Counted from the first letter of the stretch, positions 1-11,940 are shown. The stretch is DNA of 64,000 nucleotides from Paraburkholderia guartelaensis (GCF_004353905.1 NZ_SMOD01000004.1:1-64000), one strand, 5' to 3'. Translations and numbers: made by a program. The notes: generated by a model from the letters alone, not told the origin.

Positions 1-231
1 GAACTGCTGCAGACCCTCGTCCATCAACGCTACAAGCAACGCCGCAGCATCCTCGTCACGTCCAACCGCGTCGTCCAGGACTGGGGGCGCTACCTTCGCG
101 ACAGCACCATGGCTTCGACGATCCTTGACCGTCTGCTGCATCGCTCCAAACTCCTCGAGTTTGAAGGCAAGAGCTATCGTCTCCGTGAAGCCGCTGCCAG
201 GCTTGCCGTCACTGAGGAATCCGACGCATAA
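1..231 (+). CDS. istB: IS21-family transposition helper ATPase IstB, C-terminal fragment (cut by window edge)
   Basis: The open frame runs from the first base to a TAA at 229-231 and encodes 76 residues. The fragment carries the IstB/DnaA-like AAA+ C-terminal pattern: a strand ending in ILVTSNR, a conserved tryptophan (VVQDWG), then TILDRLLHRSKLLEFEGKSYR. In this family the ATPase helps the IstA transposase choose its target. The Walker A and B motifs would lie to the left of the window. It is followed at 247-291 by repeats typical of an IS21 right end. Whether the whole element is intact cannot be judged here. Confidence 0.85.
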   Translation, partial: ELLQTLVHQRYKQRRSILVTSNRVVQDWGRYLRDSTMASTILDRLLHRSKLLEFEGKSYRLREAAARLAVTEESDA

Positions 232-246
232 TCCGCTCGTCCTGCC

Positions 247-291
247 TGGGGGAATTTAGCCGCCCACAAGTGGAGGAGTTTGAACTGCCCA
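247..291 (+). repeat. Two imperfect IS21 terminal repeats
   Basis: TGGGGGAATTTAGCCGCCCA at 247-266 is matched by a related copy at 271-291 that begins TGGAGGAGTTTGAACTG. The two copies start 24 bp apart and lie directly after istB. In IS21-family ends such arrays are transposase-binding sites. Confidence 0.55.
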
Positions 292-344
292 TCGGGGACT
301 CTGGCTGGCGACAATTGCATCGGCAAGCGCATCGCGTTGCGCGT

Positions 345-751
345 TCATGCAACCACCTGCTCGCCCGGGCGGGATGCGCGAACACGCGACTTGATGAGCG
401 CATCGAGTTCGGACTCGATCCATCCGACTGTCAAGGCTTCGGCGGCGTCCGTACGCTTCTCGATCTTCGCGCTAGAGGGGGACACACCGCGCTCCAAGTC
501 CCGGCGGGCGCGTTCCAACAGCGGGCGTGCCTCGCGCAACGAGACGGCCATGCCATATTGAAGTTGTTCGGGATCACGAGCAGCCTTGCGCGACGGGTCG
601 GATTCGTGGCACCCGATCGTCAGCGTTTCACGGCGCCCGTTCAAGCGGTAATCGAAGCGGAAGGAGCGTTTGCCGGTCGGCAACACAGCTACGCAACCTT
701 ATAGGCCTTTTCGCGCGGTGCCAGACTGGATAGTTCTCGATCGGTAAGCAA
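345..751 (-). pseudogene. Remnant of a P4-type tyrosine integrase (N-terminal domain only)
   Basis: Two frames together give the N-terminal domain of a DUF4102-type phage/island integrase. From a TTG at 751 the first frame reads LLTDRELSSLAPREKAYKVA and hits TAG at 691-689. The fold resumes in another frame at 686 with VLPTGKRSFRFDYRLNGRRE and later SLREARPLLERARRDLERG, then stops at 345. The expected DxGGLY segment between the halves is missing, so a small deletion with frameshift is likely. The whole catalytic domain (R-H-R-Y) is absent; the frame closes about 30 bp before the inferred IS21 end at 313. It sits just downstream of guaA in the same orientation, as expected for a guaA-integrating island. 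It cannot encode an active recombinase. Confidence 0.75.
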
Positions 752-777
752 ATCAGCCTCACTCTGATTCGCCGTCC

Positions 778-804
778 GATACCGTCAGCCCGTCTGACGG
801 TATC
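778..804. other. Perfect 11-bp inverted repeat (hairpin or operator)
   Basis: GATACCGTCAG (778-788) and CTGACGGTATC (794-804) are perfect complements around a 5-base loop. A related palindromic ACGGTACCGT follows near 833-842. It lies upstream of the integrase remnant, so it could be an old int operator or excisionase site. There is no T-tract, so it does not look like a terminator. Confidence 0.5.
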
Positions 805-876
805 GTGACCAGCGATTTCATCTGCCTCTAACGGTACCGTCACGACAACCGACACTGCGCGCGCTTGGATAATATC

Positions 877-904
877 GGCCGAGACAACCTGAAATGTCTC
901 GGCC
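877..904. other. Perfect 10-bp inverted repeat downstream of guaA
   Basis: GGCCGAGACA (877-886) pairs with TGTCTCGGCC (895-904) around an 8-base loop. It lies about 65 bp after the guaA stop. It may act in guaA transcript ending or protection, but no T-run follows on the minus strand. Confidence 0.45.
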
Positions 905-965
905 CTTATGGCGCTTCGGTTAGACGTGAGTTTCGAGACCGCATGAGACGATGTGAGGCGATCCT

Positions 966-990
966 AAATCACTCCCACTCGATCGTCGCC
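966..990 (-). other. Putative island attachment site at the guaA 3' end
   Basis: The last codons of guaA (ATIEWE-stop) are the usual integration target of guaA-specific tyrosine integrases. An integrase remnant lies immediately downstream. The second copy of the repeat should be left of this window, so the assignment is inferred. Confidence 0.35.
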
Positions 991-2552
991 GGCGGCTTGC
1001 CCGAGATGTCGTACACCACACGGTTGATGCCGCGCACCTCATTGATGATGCGGTTCGACACGTGGCCCAGCAACTCGTGCGGCAGGTGCGCCCAGTGCGC
1101 CGTCATGAAGTCGAGCGTCTGCACCGCGCGCAGCGCTACGACATACTCGTAGGTGCGGCCATCGCCCATCACACCCACGCTCTTCACCGGCAGGAACACG
1201 GCGAACGCCTGGCTCGTGAGTTCGTACCACGACTTGCCCGTTTCCTTGTCGATCGTGTTCCGCAGCGTCTCGATGAAGATCGCATCTGCACGGCGCAGCA
1301 GATCCGCAAAATCACGCTTCACTTCGCCGAGAATGCGCACGCCGAGGCCCGGGCCCGGGAACGGATGGCGGTAGACCATTTCGTGCGGCAGGCCGAGCTT
1401 CACGCCCAGTTCGCGCACTTCGTCCTTGAAGAGTTCACGCAGCGGTTCGAGCAGCTTGAGATTGAGCGTTTCCGGCAGCCCGCCCACGTTGTGGTGGCTC
1501 TTGATCGTGTGCGCGGCCTTCTTGCCCTTGCCGGCCGACTCGATGACGTCCGGATAGATCGTGCCTTGCGCGAGCCATTTGGCGTCGGTGAGCTTGCCCG
1601 CTTCCGTCTGGAACACTTCGACGAACTCCGCGCCGATGATCTTGCGCTTCGCTTCCGGATCGGTTACGCCTGCGAGCTTCGACATGAACGCTTCGCTCGC
1701 GTCGACATGGATCACCTTCACGCCGAGGTTGTCGGCGAACATCGACATCACCTGCTCGGCTTCGTTCAGACGCAGGAGGCCGTGATCGACGAACACACAG
1801 GTCAGCTGGTCGCCAATCGCACGATGCAGCAGTGCCGCCGCGACCGACGAATCCACGCCGCCCGAGAGGCCGAGAATCACATGCTCGTTGCCCACCTGCT
1901 TGCGGATCGTCTCGACGGCTTCGTCGATGTAGTGGCCCATCTCCCAGTCGGCCTTCGCGCCGCAGATGCCGAGCACGAAACGCTCGAGCATCGCGCGACC
2001 CTGCACCGTGTGCGTGACTTCCGGGTGCCATTGCAGGCCGTAGAAGTGGCGCGCTTCATCGGCCATTGCCGCGATCGGGCACGATTCCGTCGATGCCATC
2101 AGCTGGAAGCCCGCCGGCATTTCCGTGACCTTGTCGCCGTGGCTCATCCACACCTTCAGCATGCCGTGGCCTTCGCTCGTGCGGAAGTCTTCGATGCCTT
2201 CGAGGAAGCTCGTGTGGTTGCGGGCGCGCACTTCGGCGTAACCGAATTCGCGCAGGTGGCCGCCGTCGACCTTGCCGCCAAGCTGCTCGGCCATCGTCTG
2301 CATGCCGTAGCAAATGCCGAGAACTGGCACGCCCAGTTCGAACACGGCTTGCGGTGCGCGCGGCGTATCGGTGTCGGTGACCGAGTTCGGGCCGCCGGAG
2401 AGGATGATGCCCTTCGGCGCGAATTCGCGCACGAATGCGTCGTCCACATCATACGGATGGATTTCCGAATAAACGTGGGCTTCGCGCACGCGGCGTGCGA
2501 TGAGCTGGGTGACTTGCGAGCCGAAGTCGAGGATCAGGATTTTGTCGTGCAT
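969..2552 (-). CDS. guaA: GMP synthase (glutamine-hydrolysing)
   Basis: Converts XMP to GMP with ATP and glutamine in the cytoplasm, the last step of guanine nucleotide synthesis. The 527-residue protein is close to the normal length. The class I amidotransferase domain has its nucleophile Cys81 in GICYGMQTM and the His/Glu pair in WHPEVTH near residue 175. The ATP pyrophosphatase domain has the PP-loop [10 protein letters not shown] near residue 228. The C-terminal dimerisation domain ends in the conserved PPATIEWE. It is the last gene of the guaB-membrane protein-guaA run, and its 3' end abuts the island scar. The gene itself appears intact. Confidence 0.98.
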   Translation of the reverse strand: MHDKILILDFGSQVTQLIARRVREAHVYSEIHPYDVDDAFVREFAPKGIILSGGPNSVTDTDTPRAPQAVFELGVPVLGICYGMQTMAEQLGGKVDGGHLREFGYAEVRARNHTSFLEGIEDFRTSEGHGMLKVWMSHGDKVTEMPAGFQLMASTESCPIAAMADEARHFYGLQWHPEVTHTVQGRAMLERFVLGICGAKADWEMGHYIDEAVETIRKQVGNEHVILGLSGGVDSSVAAALLHRAIGDQLTCVFVDHGLLRLNEAEQVMSMFADNLGVKVIHVDASEAFMSKLAGVTDPEAKRKIIGAEFVEVFQTEAGKLTDAKWLAQGTIYPDVIESAGKGKKAAHTIKSHHNVGGLPETLNLKLLEPLRELFKDEVRELGVKLGLPHEMVYRHPFPGPGLGVRILGEVKRDFADLLRRADAIFIETLRNTIDKETGKSWYELTSQAFAVFLPVKSVGVMGDGRTYEYVVALRAVQTLDFMTAHWAHLPHELLGHVSNRIINEVRGINRVVYDISGKPPATIEWE

Positions 2553-2731
2553 GGCTGCGGACGAGACCTAAAAAAGAACGGATACGGAAAGCCGCGCGAC
2601 AGTTCAAACGCGCGCAGCGTGAATTCATCAGGACCGGAGCGCCGTGCTACGGCGGCACCGGGTGGCGCAAGTTCGGGTGTCTTTCGGGCGCACTGCGTCT
2701 GCTGTTTGGGAGGCCGGGTTTGCACGCGGCC

Positions 2732-3457
2732 TCAGCCACGCAGCGGCGGCCTCGGTGCGTCGGCCGCTTCGTCGCGAGCCGCCTGTCGAGCCTCTTGAGC
2801 TTGCACCGGACTGGCGGGCGGCGTAACCGGCGATGGACGGGGCGTAACCGGCGGAACGGCCGCGGGCGTCACGGTCGGGACTTCCACAACGGGTTCGACC
2901 GGCGCTGCCGGCCGTTTCGCCTCTTGCGCACCGCCCCACGCCGTTCGCGGAGCCCCGGGCTTCGCGTACGTCACCGGCTCCTCGCGCCGCGCCTTGGCGG
3001 TCTTGCGAGCCTCGCGTGCTTCGCGGCGTTGCGCGGCGGCTTCGGCCGGCGTGGTTCTTTCGCGCTTGCGCACCAAACCCGCCAGACGCGCACCGCCCAA
3101 CCCGAGGACGATCAGCCAGACGCCCACCGCGCCAGCCACCAACTGGCCCAAGCCAGTGAGTTGCGGACTACGCACGCCGATCAGCCAGACCAGCATCAGC
3201 ACGCCGGCAATCCAGTTGACGTGCCCCACGGTGCGGCCCACAGGCACGGTCATCTCGCCGTGGAAGGCCGCGCGCAGCGCAAGCCACGCGAAACCCAGCA
3301 GCACCACGCCAAACGCCTGCCCAACGAGCGCCGGCTGCGTTTGCACCAGTTGCAACGCGTTGTAGACGAGGCTCCAGGGCGTGAGAACGAACAGCACGCC
3401 GAATCCGAGCAACGTCAACGCATCGACAATCAGTAGCACGCGCAGCAGCGGCTTCAT
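2732..3457 (-). CDS. Predicted four-helix membrane protein between guaB and guaA
   Basis: A 241-residue protein of unknown function. About four hydrophobic helices lie in residues 1-130 (for example LLRVLLIVDALTLLGFGVLF and VNWIAGVLMLVWLIGV). A charged, Arg/Ala-rich stretch follows, then a Pro/Val/Ala-rich tail from about residue 165 with repeated PVTP-like motifs. It starts 6 bp after the guaB stop, so it is almost certainly co-transcribed with guaB, with guaA following about 180 bp later. No catalytic motif is visible. The position suggests only co-expression with purine synthesis. Confidence 0.85.
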   Translation of the reverse strand: MKPLLRVLLIVDALTLLGFGVLFVLTPWSLVYNALQLVQTQPALVGQAFGVVLLGFAWLALRAAFHGEMTVPVGRTVGHVNWIAGVLMLVWLIGVRSPQLTGLGQLVAGAVGVWLIVLGLGGARLAGLVRKRERTTPAEAAAQRREAREARKTAKARREEPVTYAKPGAPRTAWGGAQEAKRPAAPVEPVVEVPTVTPAAVPPVTPRPSPVTPPASPVQAQEARQAARDEAADAPRPPLRG

Positions 3458-3463
3458 CGGGGT

Positions 3464-4956
<1,493 letters not shown>

Positions 4957-5131
4957 CGCGATAGCGCCCTGGAAATCATCAGCGCTAACAGTAGCTTAGC
5001 GCCGTTTTCGGGATTATTTCCACGCTCCGGCCCTGCCGGTGCGAGTCGTGCGGGCAAGGCTCGCCTCCGACCCGAATATCGGACGCCCGATGCAGGATTG
5101 AACAAGACGGGTGCGCACGCCTCCAGTTATG

Positions 5132-5175
5132 CTTCGGGCCGTCCTGTTAATACGGCCCGTCTGGGCCACCCGAAG
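5132..5175 (+). promoter_or_regulatory. Leader with two competing hairpins before the DMT exporter
   Basis: CGGGCCGT (5135-5142) can pair with ACGGCCCG (5152-5159). The overlapping CTTCGGG (5132-5138) can instead pair with CCCGAAG (5169-5175). The two structures exclude each other and lie just upstream of the GGAGG at 5181. The short dyad could also be a protein operator. Function is inferred. Confidence 0.35.
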
Positions 5176-5193
5176 TTTCTGGAGGCATTACAA

Positions 5194-6249
5194 ATGCAGC
5201 GTGGTGTGTTGTACGGCATGCTCGCCGGCGCATTGTGGGGAACGGTGTTCGTCGTGCCCCGGCAACTGGCGGAGTTCTCGCCACTGCTCCTGAGCGCGGG
5301 CCGCTACGCGATGTACGGGCTCGTCTCGCTCGCCGCGCTTTTGCCCATGCTGCGCCGCGTCTGGCCGCGCATGACACGTGCCGATCTGGTCGCACTCGTG
5401 AAGCTCGCGCTGGTGGGCAACGTGCTCTATTACCTGTTTCTTGCGAGCGCCATCCATCTGGTGGGCATCGCGCCTGCCTCGCTGATCGTCGGCGTGCTGC
5501 CCGTCACGGTCACGCTGCTTGGCCGCCGCGACCATGGCGCCGTGCCCCTTTCACGTCTGGTCTGGCCGCTTGCGATGATCGCGGCCGGCATCGTCTGCAT
5601 CAACGTGGACGTGTTCAGCGCAGCCAGCGAGGCAGGCGGCGCGAGCGTCCTCACGCGCATCGCGGGCATTGGCTGCGCCGTCGGCGCGCTCGTGTGCTGG
5701 ACCTGGTTCGCGGTCGAGAACGCTCGCTATCTGCAGCGCAATGCGCACTTCAGCGGCAACGAATGGTCGGTGCTCTGGGGCGTGGTCACGGGCGCGCTCG
5801 GCGGCCTGCTCTGGCTCGGCATTCTCGTCGTGCCGTCGCACTGGGTGCAGGAAACCGTGGCCGCCGGCCGCTGGACTACGTTCTGGCAGTTGAATCTGGT
5901 GCTCGCGATCGGCGCCTCGTGGCTCGGCAACGGCCTCTGGAACGCCGCCGCCAAGCGCTTGCCGCTCACGCTCTCGGGTCAGATGATCGTGTTCGAGACG
6001 CTGTTCGCCCTGCTCTACGGCTTTATCTACGATCACCGGCTGCCGCGCGGGCTGGAAATCGCGGCGATCGTGCTGCTGGTGGCAGGCGTGAGCTGGTCGG
6101 TGCGCCAGCATTCGGGCGGCCCCGAAGACACCGCGCACGGCGACGGTATCGTGCCGGACGGCGATCTGCCAGGCATCGGCAACGAAAGCCGCCTCGCGCA
6201 ACCGAACAACGACGCGAAGAAGCGTAGCGGCCGCACGACCACCGCCTGA
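5194..6249 (+). CDS. EamA/DMT-family inner membrane transporter
   Basis: A ten-helix drug/metabolite transporter, probably an exporter of amino acids or related small molecules; the substrate is not known. I chose the ATG at 5194 because GGAGG at 5181-5185 lies 8 bases upstream and the first helix (YGMLAGALWGTVFVVPRQL) follows at once. The longer frame back to 5098 adds an unconserved stretch. The 351 residues hold two EamA repeats with motifs such as WTWFAVENARYL and LPLTLSGQMIVFETLFALLY. The C-terminus (from about residue 300) is a polar tail. It is divergent from guaB and convergent with rnfH. Confidence 0.88.
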   Translation: MQRGVLYGMLAGALWGTVFVVPRQLAEFSPLLLSAGRYAMYGLVSLAALLPMLRRVWPRMTRADLVALVKLALVGNVLYYLFLASAIHLVGIAPASLIVGVLPVTVTLLGRRDHGAVPLSRLVWPLAMIAAGIVCINVDVFSAASEAGGASVLTRIAGIGCAVGALVCWTWFAVENARYLQRNAHFSGNEWSVLWGVVTGALGGLLWLGILVVPSHWVQETVAAGRWTTFWQLNLVLAIGASWLGNGLWNAAAKRLPLTLSGQMIVFETLFALLYGFIYDHRLPRGLEIAAIVLLVAGVSWSVRQHSGGPEDTAHGDGIVPDGDLPGIGNESRLAQPNNDAKKRSGRTTTA

Positions 6250-6263
6250 GCGGGCCGGGCCGC

Positions 6264-6306
6264 AAAAAACCGAATGGGCGGGACAGCGTGCGCTGTCCCG
6301 CCCATT
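6264..6306 (-). terminator. Strong terminator between the DMT gene and rnfH
   Basis: A perfect 15-bp stem (6273-6287 with 6292-6306, four-base loop) is followed on the minus strand by a T6 run three bases after the stem. It ends the ratA-rnfH transcript and may also slow the plus-strand one. Confidence 0.75.
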
Positions 6307-6345
6307 GCATTGGTGCGGCAAATCCTTGGCAACCTGGCTCGACGC

Positions 6346-6678
6346 TTACCGCGAATCCTTGGGCAGCCACTTGCGCCCTTCGATCGAGCCTTCCTTGCGG
6401 GTCTTGTCGACGCGGCGCTGGCGCGCCATCTTCGGGTCGACGATCAGCGGCCGATAGATCTCCACGCGGTCGTGGTCGGCGAGCACGGTGTCGAGCGGCT
6501 TGAGCTTGCCGTACACGCCTACCTTGAGCTTCGCCAGATCGATCTCGGGATGACGCGCGAGAATGCCGCTTGCGTCGATGGCCTGCTGGACGGTCGCGCC
6601 CGTCGGCAGTTCGATGCTGATGAGCGTCTGCGTATCCGGCAGCGCGTAGCAGACGTCGATGGAAAGATTCGCGCTCAT
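6346..6678 (-). CDS. rnfH: RnfH family protein (ubiquitin-like fold)
   Basis: A 110-residue protein of the RnfH/YfjF family, a small beta-grasp domain of uncertain role, sometimes named RatB. Recognisable parts are IDVCYALPDTQTLISIELP at the start, EIDLAKLKVGVYGKL, then DRVEIYRPLIVDPKMARQRR. The last 25 residues are basic. The ATG at 6678 overlaps the ratA stop by four bases (ATGA), indicating translational coupling. The pair faces smpB, the same arrangement as in enterobacteria. Confidence 0.9.
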   Translation of the reverse strand: MSANLSIDVCYALPDTQTLISIELPTGATVQQAIDASGILARHPEIDLAKLKVGVYGKLKPLDTVLADHDRVEIYRPLIVDPKMARQRRVDKTRKEGSIEGRKWLPKDSR

Positions 6679-7112
6679 GGCTTGCCGTAGCGCTGGTCGG
6701 CGCGCTTCACGAAGGAGTCGACGAAGGTGTTCGCGATGTGATGGAACACCGGCCCGATGAGTTTCTCGAGAATGATGTTTGAAAACTCGTAATGCAGCGC
6801 AAACTCGATCTTGCAGGCGTCGGCGCGCAGCGGCGTGAAACGCCAGTAGCCCGTGAACTTGCGGAACGGGCCATCGGCGAATTCCATGTCGATGCGCTCG
6901 GGCCGCTTTTGCGAGTTGCGCGTGGCGAAGTGTTGCTTGATGCCCTTGAAGTTGATGTCGATCTTCGCCTCCATGCCGCTCTCGTCCTGACGGCGAATCT
7001 CGATGCCGCCGCACCACGGCAGGAAGTTGGGGTAGTCGGCGACGTCGGTGACGAGGTCGAACATTTGTTCCGCCGAATGGCGAATCAACACGGTTTTCTG
7101 GACATCCGCCAT
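6675..7112 (-). CDS. ratA: RatA/COQ10-type START-domain protein
   Basis: A 145-residue START/Bet v1-like domain protein of the RatA (YfjG) family. Homologues are described either as inhibitors of 70S ribosome assembly or as ubiquinone-binding COQ10-like factors, and the sequence alone does not decide between these. Visible motifs are VLIRHSAEQMFDLVTDVADY, FLPWCGGIEI and the C-terminal helix HHIANTFVDSFVKRADQRYG. It is coupled to rnfH by a four-base overlap and divergent from smpB with about 100 bp between. Confidence 0.9.
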   Translation of the reverse strand: MADVQKTVLIRHSAEQMFDLVTDVADYPNFLPWCGGIEIRRQDESGMEAKIDINFKGIKQHFATRNSQKRPERIDMEFADGPFRKFTGYWRFTPLRADACKIEFALHYEFSNIILEKLIGPVFHHIANTFVDSFVKRADQRYGKP

Positions 7113-7171
7113 AAATTGCGCAATGCGTGGCTAGGGTGAAAGCGCCACGGGCTTTCGGGAGCCCGCTTTGC

Positions 7172-7177
7172 TAAAAT
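7172..7177 (+). promoter_or_regulatory. Possible -10 box for smpB
   Basis: TAAAAT lies about 38 bp before the chosen smpB ATG. It follows a small GGGCT/AGCCC hairpin. No convincing -35 was found. Confidence 0.3.
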
Positions 7178-7214
7178 CGTAATTTTAAACGAGTTGGGCC
7201 AATCCCATTTTCCT

Positions 7215-7661
7215 ATGAGCATCATCGACAACAGAAAAGCGTTCTTCGATTACTTCATCGAAGAGCGCCACGAGGCTGGGCTCGTGCTGGAAGGATGGGA
7301 AGTCAAGGCCATGCGCGCCGGGCGAGCCAACATCAAGGAGAGCTACGTCGTGATCAAGGACGGCGAGCTCTACCTGATCGGCACGCACATCAGCCCGCTG
7401 CCCGAGGCCTCGACGCACATCCAGCCGGACCCCACGCGCACCCGCAAGCTGCTGCTCCATCGCGAGGAAATCGACAAGCTGATCGGCAAGGTCGAGCAGC
7501 GCGGCTTCACGCTCGTGCCGCTGAACTTTCACTACAAGGGCGGCCGCGTGAAGTGTGAGATCGGCCTCGCCAAGGGCAAGAAGCTGCACGACAAGCGCGA
7601 AACCGAGAAGAAACGCGACTGGGAGCGCGAAAAGGCGCGCCTGATGCGCTCGCCCACCTGA
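7215..7661 (+). CDS. smpB: SsrA-binding protein SmpB
   Basis: Binds tmRNA and delivers it to stalled ribosomes for trans-translation. The 148 residues match the family length. Core motifs are [37 protein letters not shown], then [20 protein letters not shown] in the oligonucleotide-binding fold. A basic C-terminal tail ([14 protein letters not shown]) enters the decoding site. I chose the ATG at 7215; the TTG at 7194 would add seven unconserved residues. No ssrA gene is seen in this window. Confidence 0.97.
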   Translation: MSIIDNRKAFFDYFIEERHEAGLVLEGWEVKAMRAGRANIKESYVVIKDGELYLIGTHISPLPEASTHIQPDPTRTRKLLLHREEIDKLIGKVEQRGFTLVPLNFHYKGGRVKCEIGLAKGKKLHDKRETEKKRDWEREKARLMRSPT

Positions 7662-7686
7662 TTCTTCCGGAGAATCGTTTGGATGG

Positions 7687-7712
7687 AAAACGGGCCGCTC
7701 ATGCGGCCCGTT
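7687..7712. terminator. Bidirectional terminator between smpB and the band-7 gene
   Basis: ACGGGCCGC (7690-7698) pairs with GCGGCCCGT (7703-7711) around TCAT. A-rich bases before it give a TTTT run on the minus strand, so it serves the convergent minus gene best. Confidence 0.65.
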
Positions 7713-7735
7713 GTCATTTGCAGCGGCCTGAGCGC

Positions 7736-8695
7736 TTATGCGCCCTTCGTCGCCCCGGCCCCACTGATCTGCCCCTCGCGCAGGCCCGCCCGGTTCACGA
7801 TCGTCAGCGCCGAAGCGATCATCGAGCTCAAGTCGCCCATGTTGCCCGGCACGATCAGCGTATTGCCCTGCTTCGCCAGATTGGCAAAGGCATTCACGTA
7901 CTGTTCGGCCACCTTGAGGTTGACGGCATCCATCCCGCCCTGCGCCTGGATCGAGTTGCCGATCTTCTGGATGGCCTGTGCGTTCGCCTCGGCCACCGCA
8001 AGAATGGCGGCCGCCTGACCCTGCGCCTGGTTGATCGCCGCCTGACGCTCGCCTTCCGACTTCTGGATTGCCGCCTCGCGCGCGCCGGCTGCGAGGTTGA
8101 TCTGCTCCTGCTTGCGGCCTTCCGAGGCCGCGATGAGCGCGCGCTTTTCCCGCTCGGCGGTGATCTGCGCCTGCATGGCGTGCAGGATTTCCTTCGGCGG
8201 CGTGAGATCCTTGATTTCGTAGCGCAGCACCTTCACGCCCCAGTTCGATGCGGCTTCATCGAGCGCCGACACGACGCTATGGTTGATGAAGTCGCGTTCC
8301 TCGAAGGTCTTGTCGAGTTCGAGCTTGCCGATCACCGAGCGCAGCGTGGTCTGCGAAAGCTGCGTGATCGCGAACACGAAATTGCTCGAGCCGTACGACG
8401 CCTTCATCGGATCGGTCACCTGGAAGTACAGCACGCCATCCACCTGAAGCTGCGTGTTGTCGCGCGTGATGCAGACCTGGCTCGGCACGTCGAGCGGAAT
8501 CTCCTTGAGCACGTGCTTGTAGGCCACGCGATCCACGAACGGCAGCACGATTGTCAGCCCCGGCGTGAGCGTGGCGTGGTAGCGTCCAAGCCGTTCGAGC
8601 ACCCAGGCATGCTGCTGAGGCACGATCTTGATGGTCTGCGCGATCAGCACGACGACGATCACGAGCAGAATCAGGCCGACGACTGGGACTTGCAT
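7736..8695 (-). CDS. Band-7/SPFH membrane protein (stomatin/QmcA type)
   Basis: A 319-residue slipin-like protein with an N-terminal signal anchor (VVGLILLVIVVVLIAQTIKI) and an SPFH domain (about residues 25-190, with VCITRDNTQLQVDGVLYFQV). A Gln/Ala-rich coiled coil follows (AAGAREAAIQKSEGERQAA). Such proteins form membrane rings or microdomains that influence FtsH-type proteolysis. The ATG at 8695 has GGAGGT a few bases upstream. It is paired with the NfeD gene directly upstream, a widespread operon of these two partners. Confidence 0.92.
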   Translation of the reverse strand: MQVPVVGLILLVIVVVLIAQTIKIVPQQHAWVLERLGRYHATLTPGLTIVLPFVDRVAYKHVLKEIPLDVPSQVCITRDNTQLQVDGVLYFQVTDPMKASYGSSNFVFAITQLSQTTLRSVIGKLELDKTFEERDFINHSVVSALDEAASNWGVKVLRYEIKDLTPPKEILHAMQAQITAEREKRALIAASEGRKQEQINLAAGAREAAIQKSEGERQAAINQAQGQAAAILAVAEANAQAIQKIGNSIQAQGGMDAVNLKVAEQYVNAFANLAKQGNTLIVPGNMGDLSSMIASALTIVNRAGLREGQISGAGATKGA

Positions 8696-8750
8696 ACGGG
8701 ACCTCCGTTCGCTTCTGTGTGGTGTGTTGGTGTGATTTGAATTCGACCGG

Positions 8751-9236
8751 TCACGCGTGGCGCGCGTCGTCGCGAGCGGCACCGGGCGCATTGGCTTCGC
8801 GCCGCTCGCGCTTCGCCGCCACGACGAGGCAACTGCCGCGCACTGCCTTGATTTCATAGAGGGGCGCATCCTCGGGCTCGCCGGGCGCGAGTTCGACGTC
8901 CCATTCGGCGCCGCGATACATCGTGCGCGCGCGGCCGTCGCGCCATGCGGCGACGGCAAGCGTCGCGCCAATATCGAGGTTCACGCCCGGATCGGTCGAC
9001 GCGTCGGTCATGCGCCGGCGGCGGCCAAAGCGCGAGCGCCGCAGCGTGACCACGGCCGCGAGCCCGACCGCCGCTGCGACGATCAACTGCACGTCGAGCG
9101 GCCAGCCAAGCTCATAGCTGAGCGCGCCGGCGAGAAAACCGAGCGCGATCATCAATAAGTAGAAGGTGCCGGTCATCAGCTCGGCGACGATGAGCACGCC
9201 GGCGGCAATCCACCAGAACAAACCATGCGGACCCAC
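8751..9236 (-). CDS. NfeD family membrane protein
   Basis: A 161-residue short-form NfeD: three or so membrane helices (LFWWIAAGVLIVAELMTGT, FYLLMIALGFLAGALSYEL, VQLIVAAAVGLAAVV), then a soluble OB-fold domain with IGATLAVAAWRDGRARTMYR. I favour the GTG at 9236, which has a G6 run five bases upstream; the frame stays open to 9320 but that part overlaps a terminator. NfeD proteins partner with SPFH proteins, and the band-7 gene follows 55 bp downstream. Confidence 0.88.
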   Translation of the reverse strand: MGPHGLFWWIAAGVLIVAELMTGTFYLLMIALGFLAGALSYELGWPLDVQLIVAAAVGLAAVVTLRRSRFGRRRRMTDASTDPGVNLDIGATLAVAAWRDGRARTMYRGAEWDVELAPGEPEDAPLYEIKAVRGSCLVVAAKRERREANAPGAARDDARHA

Positions 9237-9249
9237 GACGACCCCCCAA

Positions 9250-9279
9250 AGTAAAACACCCCGGATAGACCGGGGTGTT
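9250..9279 (-). terminator. ppsA transcription terminator
   Basis: On the minus strand AACACCCCGG pairs with CCGGGGTGTT (9255-9264 and 9270-9279, 5-base loop), followed by TTTACTTT. It lies about 100 bp after the ppsA stop and ahead of the NfeD gene. Confidence 0.75.
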
Positions 9280-9379
9280 ATAGCACGAAGCTGACACTTT
9301 TTTCCGCCGCGTGTAATCACGCACGGTAAGCAGCATCAAACTCCGCATGCGCCGAAGATTGACACCCTCGGCACGGCGC

Positions 9380-11779
<2,400 letters not shown>

Positions 11780-11940
11780 ACAAGCCCCTAAGTGTGAAAA
11801 AAATTCACGATTGCGCAAGTGGGCTCGAACGCGGTCCACCCATTGGAGGCGGATTCGCGTCTTGCGCAACCTGTTGGAGAAGCAATCGCTCAGGAGCCAA
11901 GCGAATTTCCATTCAATGGAAAAGCACGAAGATGCGCGCG

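Larger units (their letters stand above)
1..313 (+). mobile_element. Right end of an IS21-family insertion sequence
   Basis: The istB stop is followed by about 80 bp with two imperfect direct repeats (247-266 and 271-291). The sequence ends in a plausible CA terminus at 312-313 (context GGCGACA). Multiple terminal repeats and CA ends are typical of IS21-family elements. The exact end is inferred, because the left terminus and the target duplication are outside the window. Confidence 0.6.

Noticed and set aside
5098..5193. Extended N-terminus of the DMT exporter from a TTG at 5098
   Set aside because: The ATG at 5194 has a clear GGAGG and begins the first membrane helix; the extension is unconserved in character and covers the hairpin leader.
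7662..7735. Possible ssrA (tmRNA) next to smpB
   Set aside because: The gap is too short and contains only a terminator.
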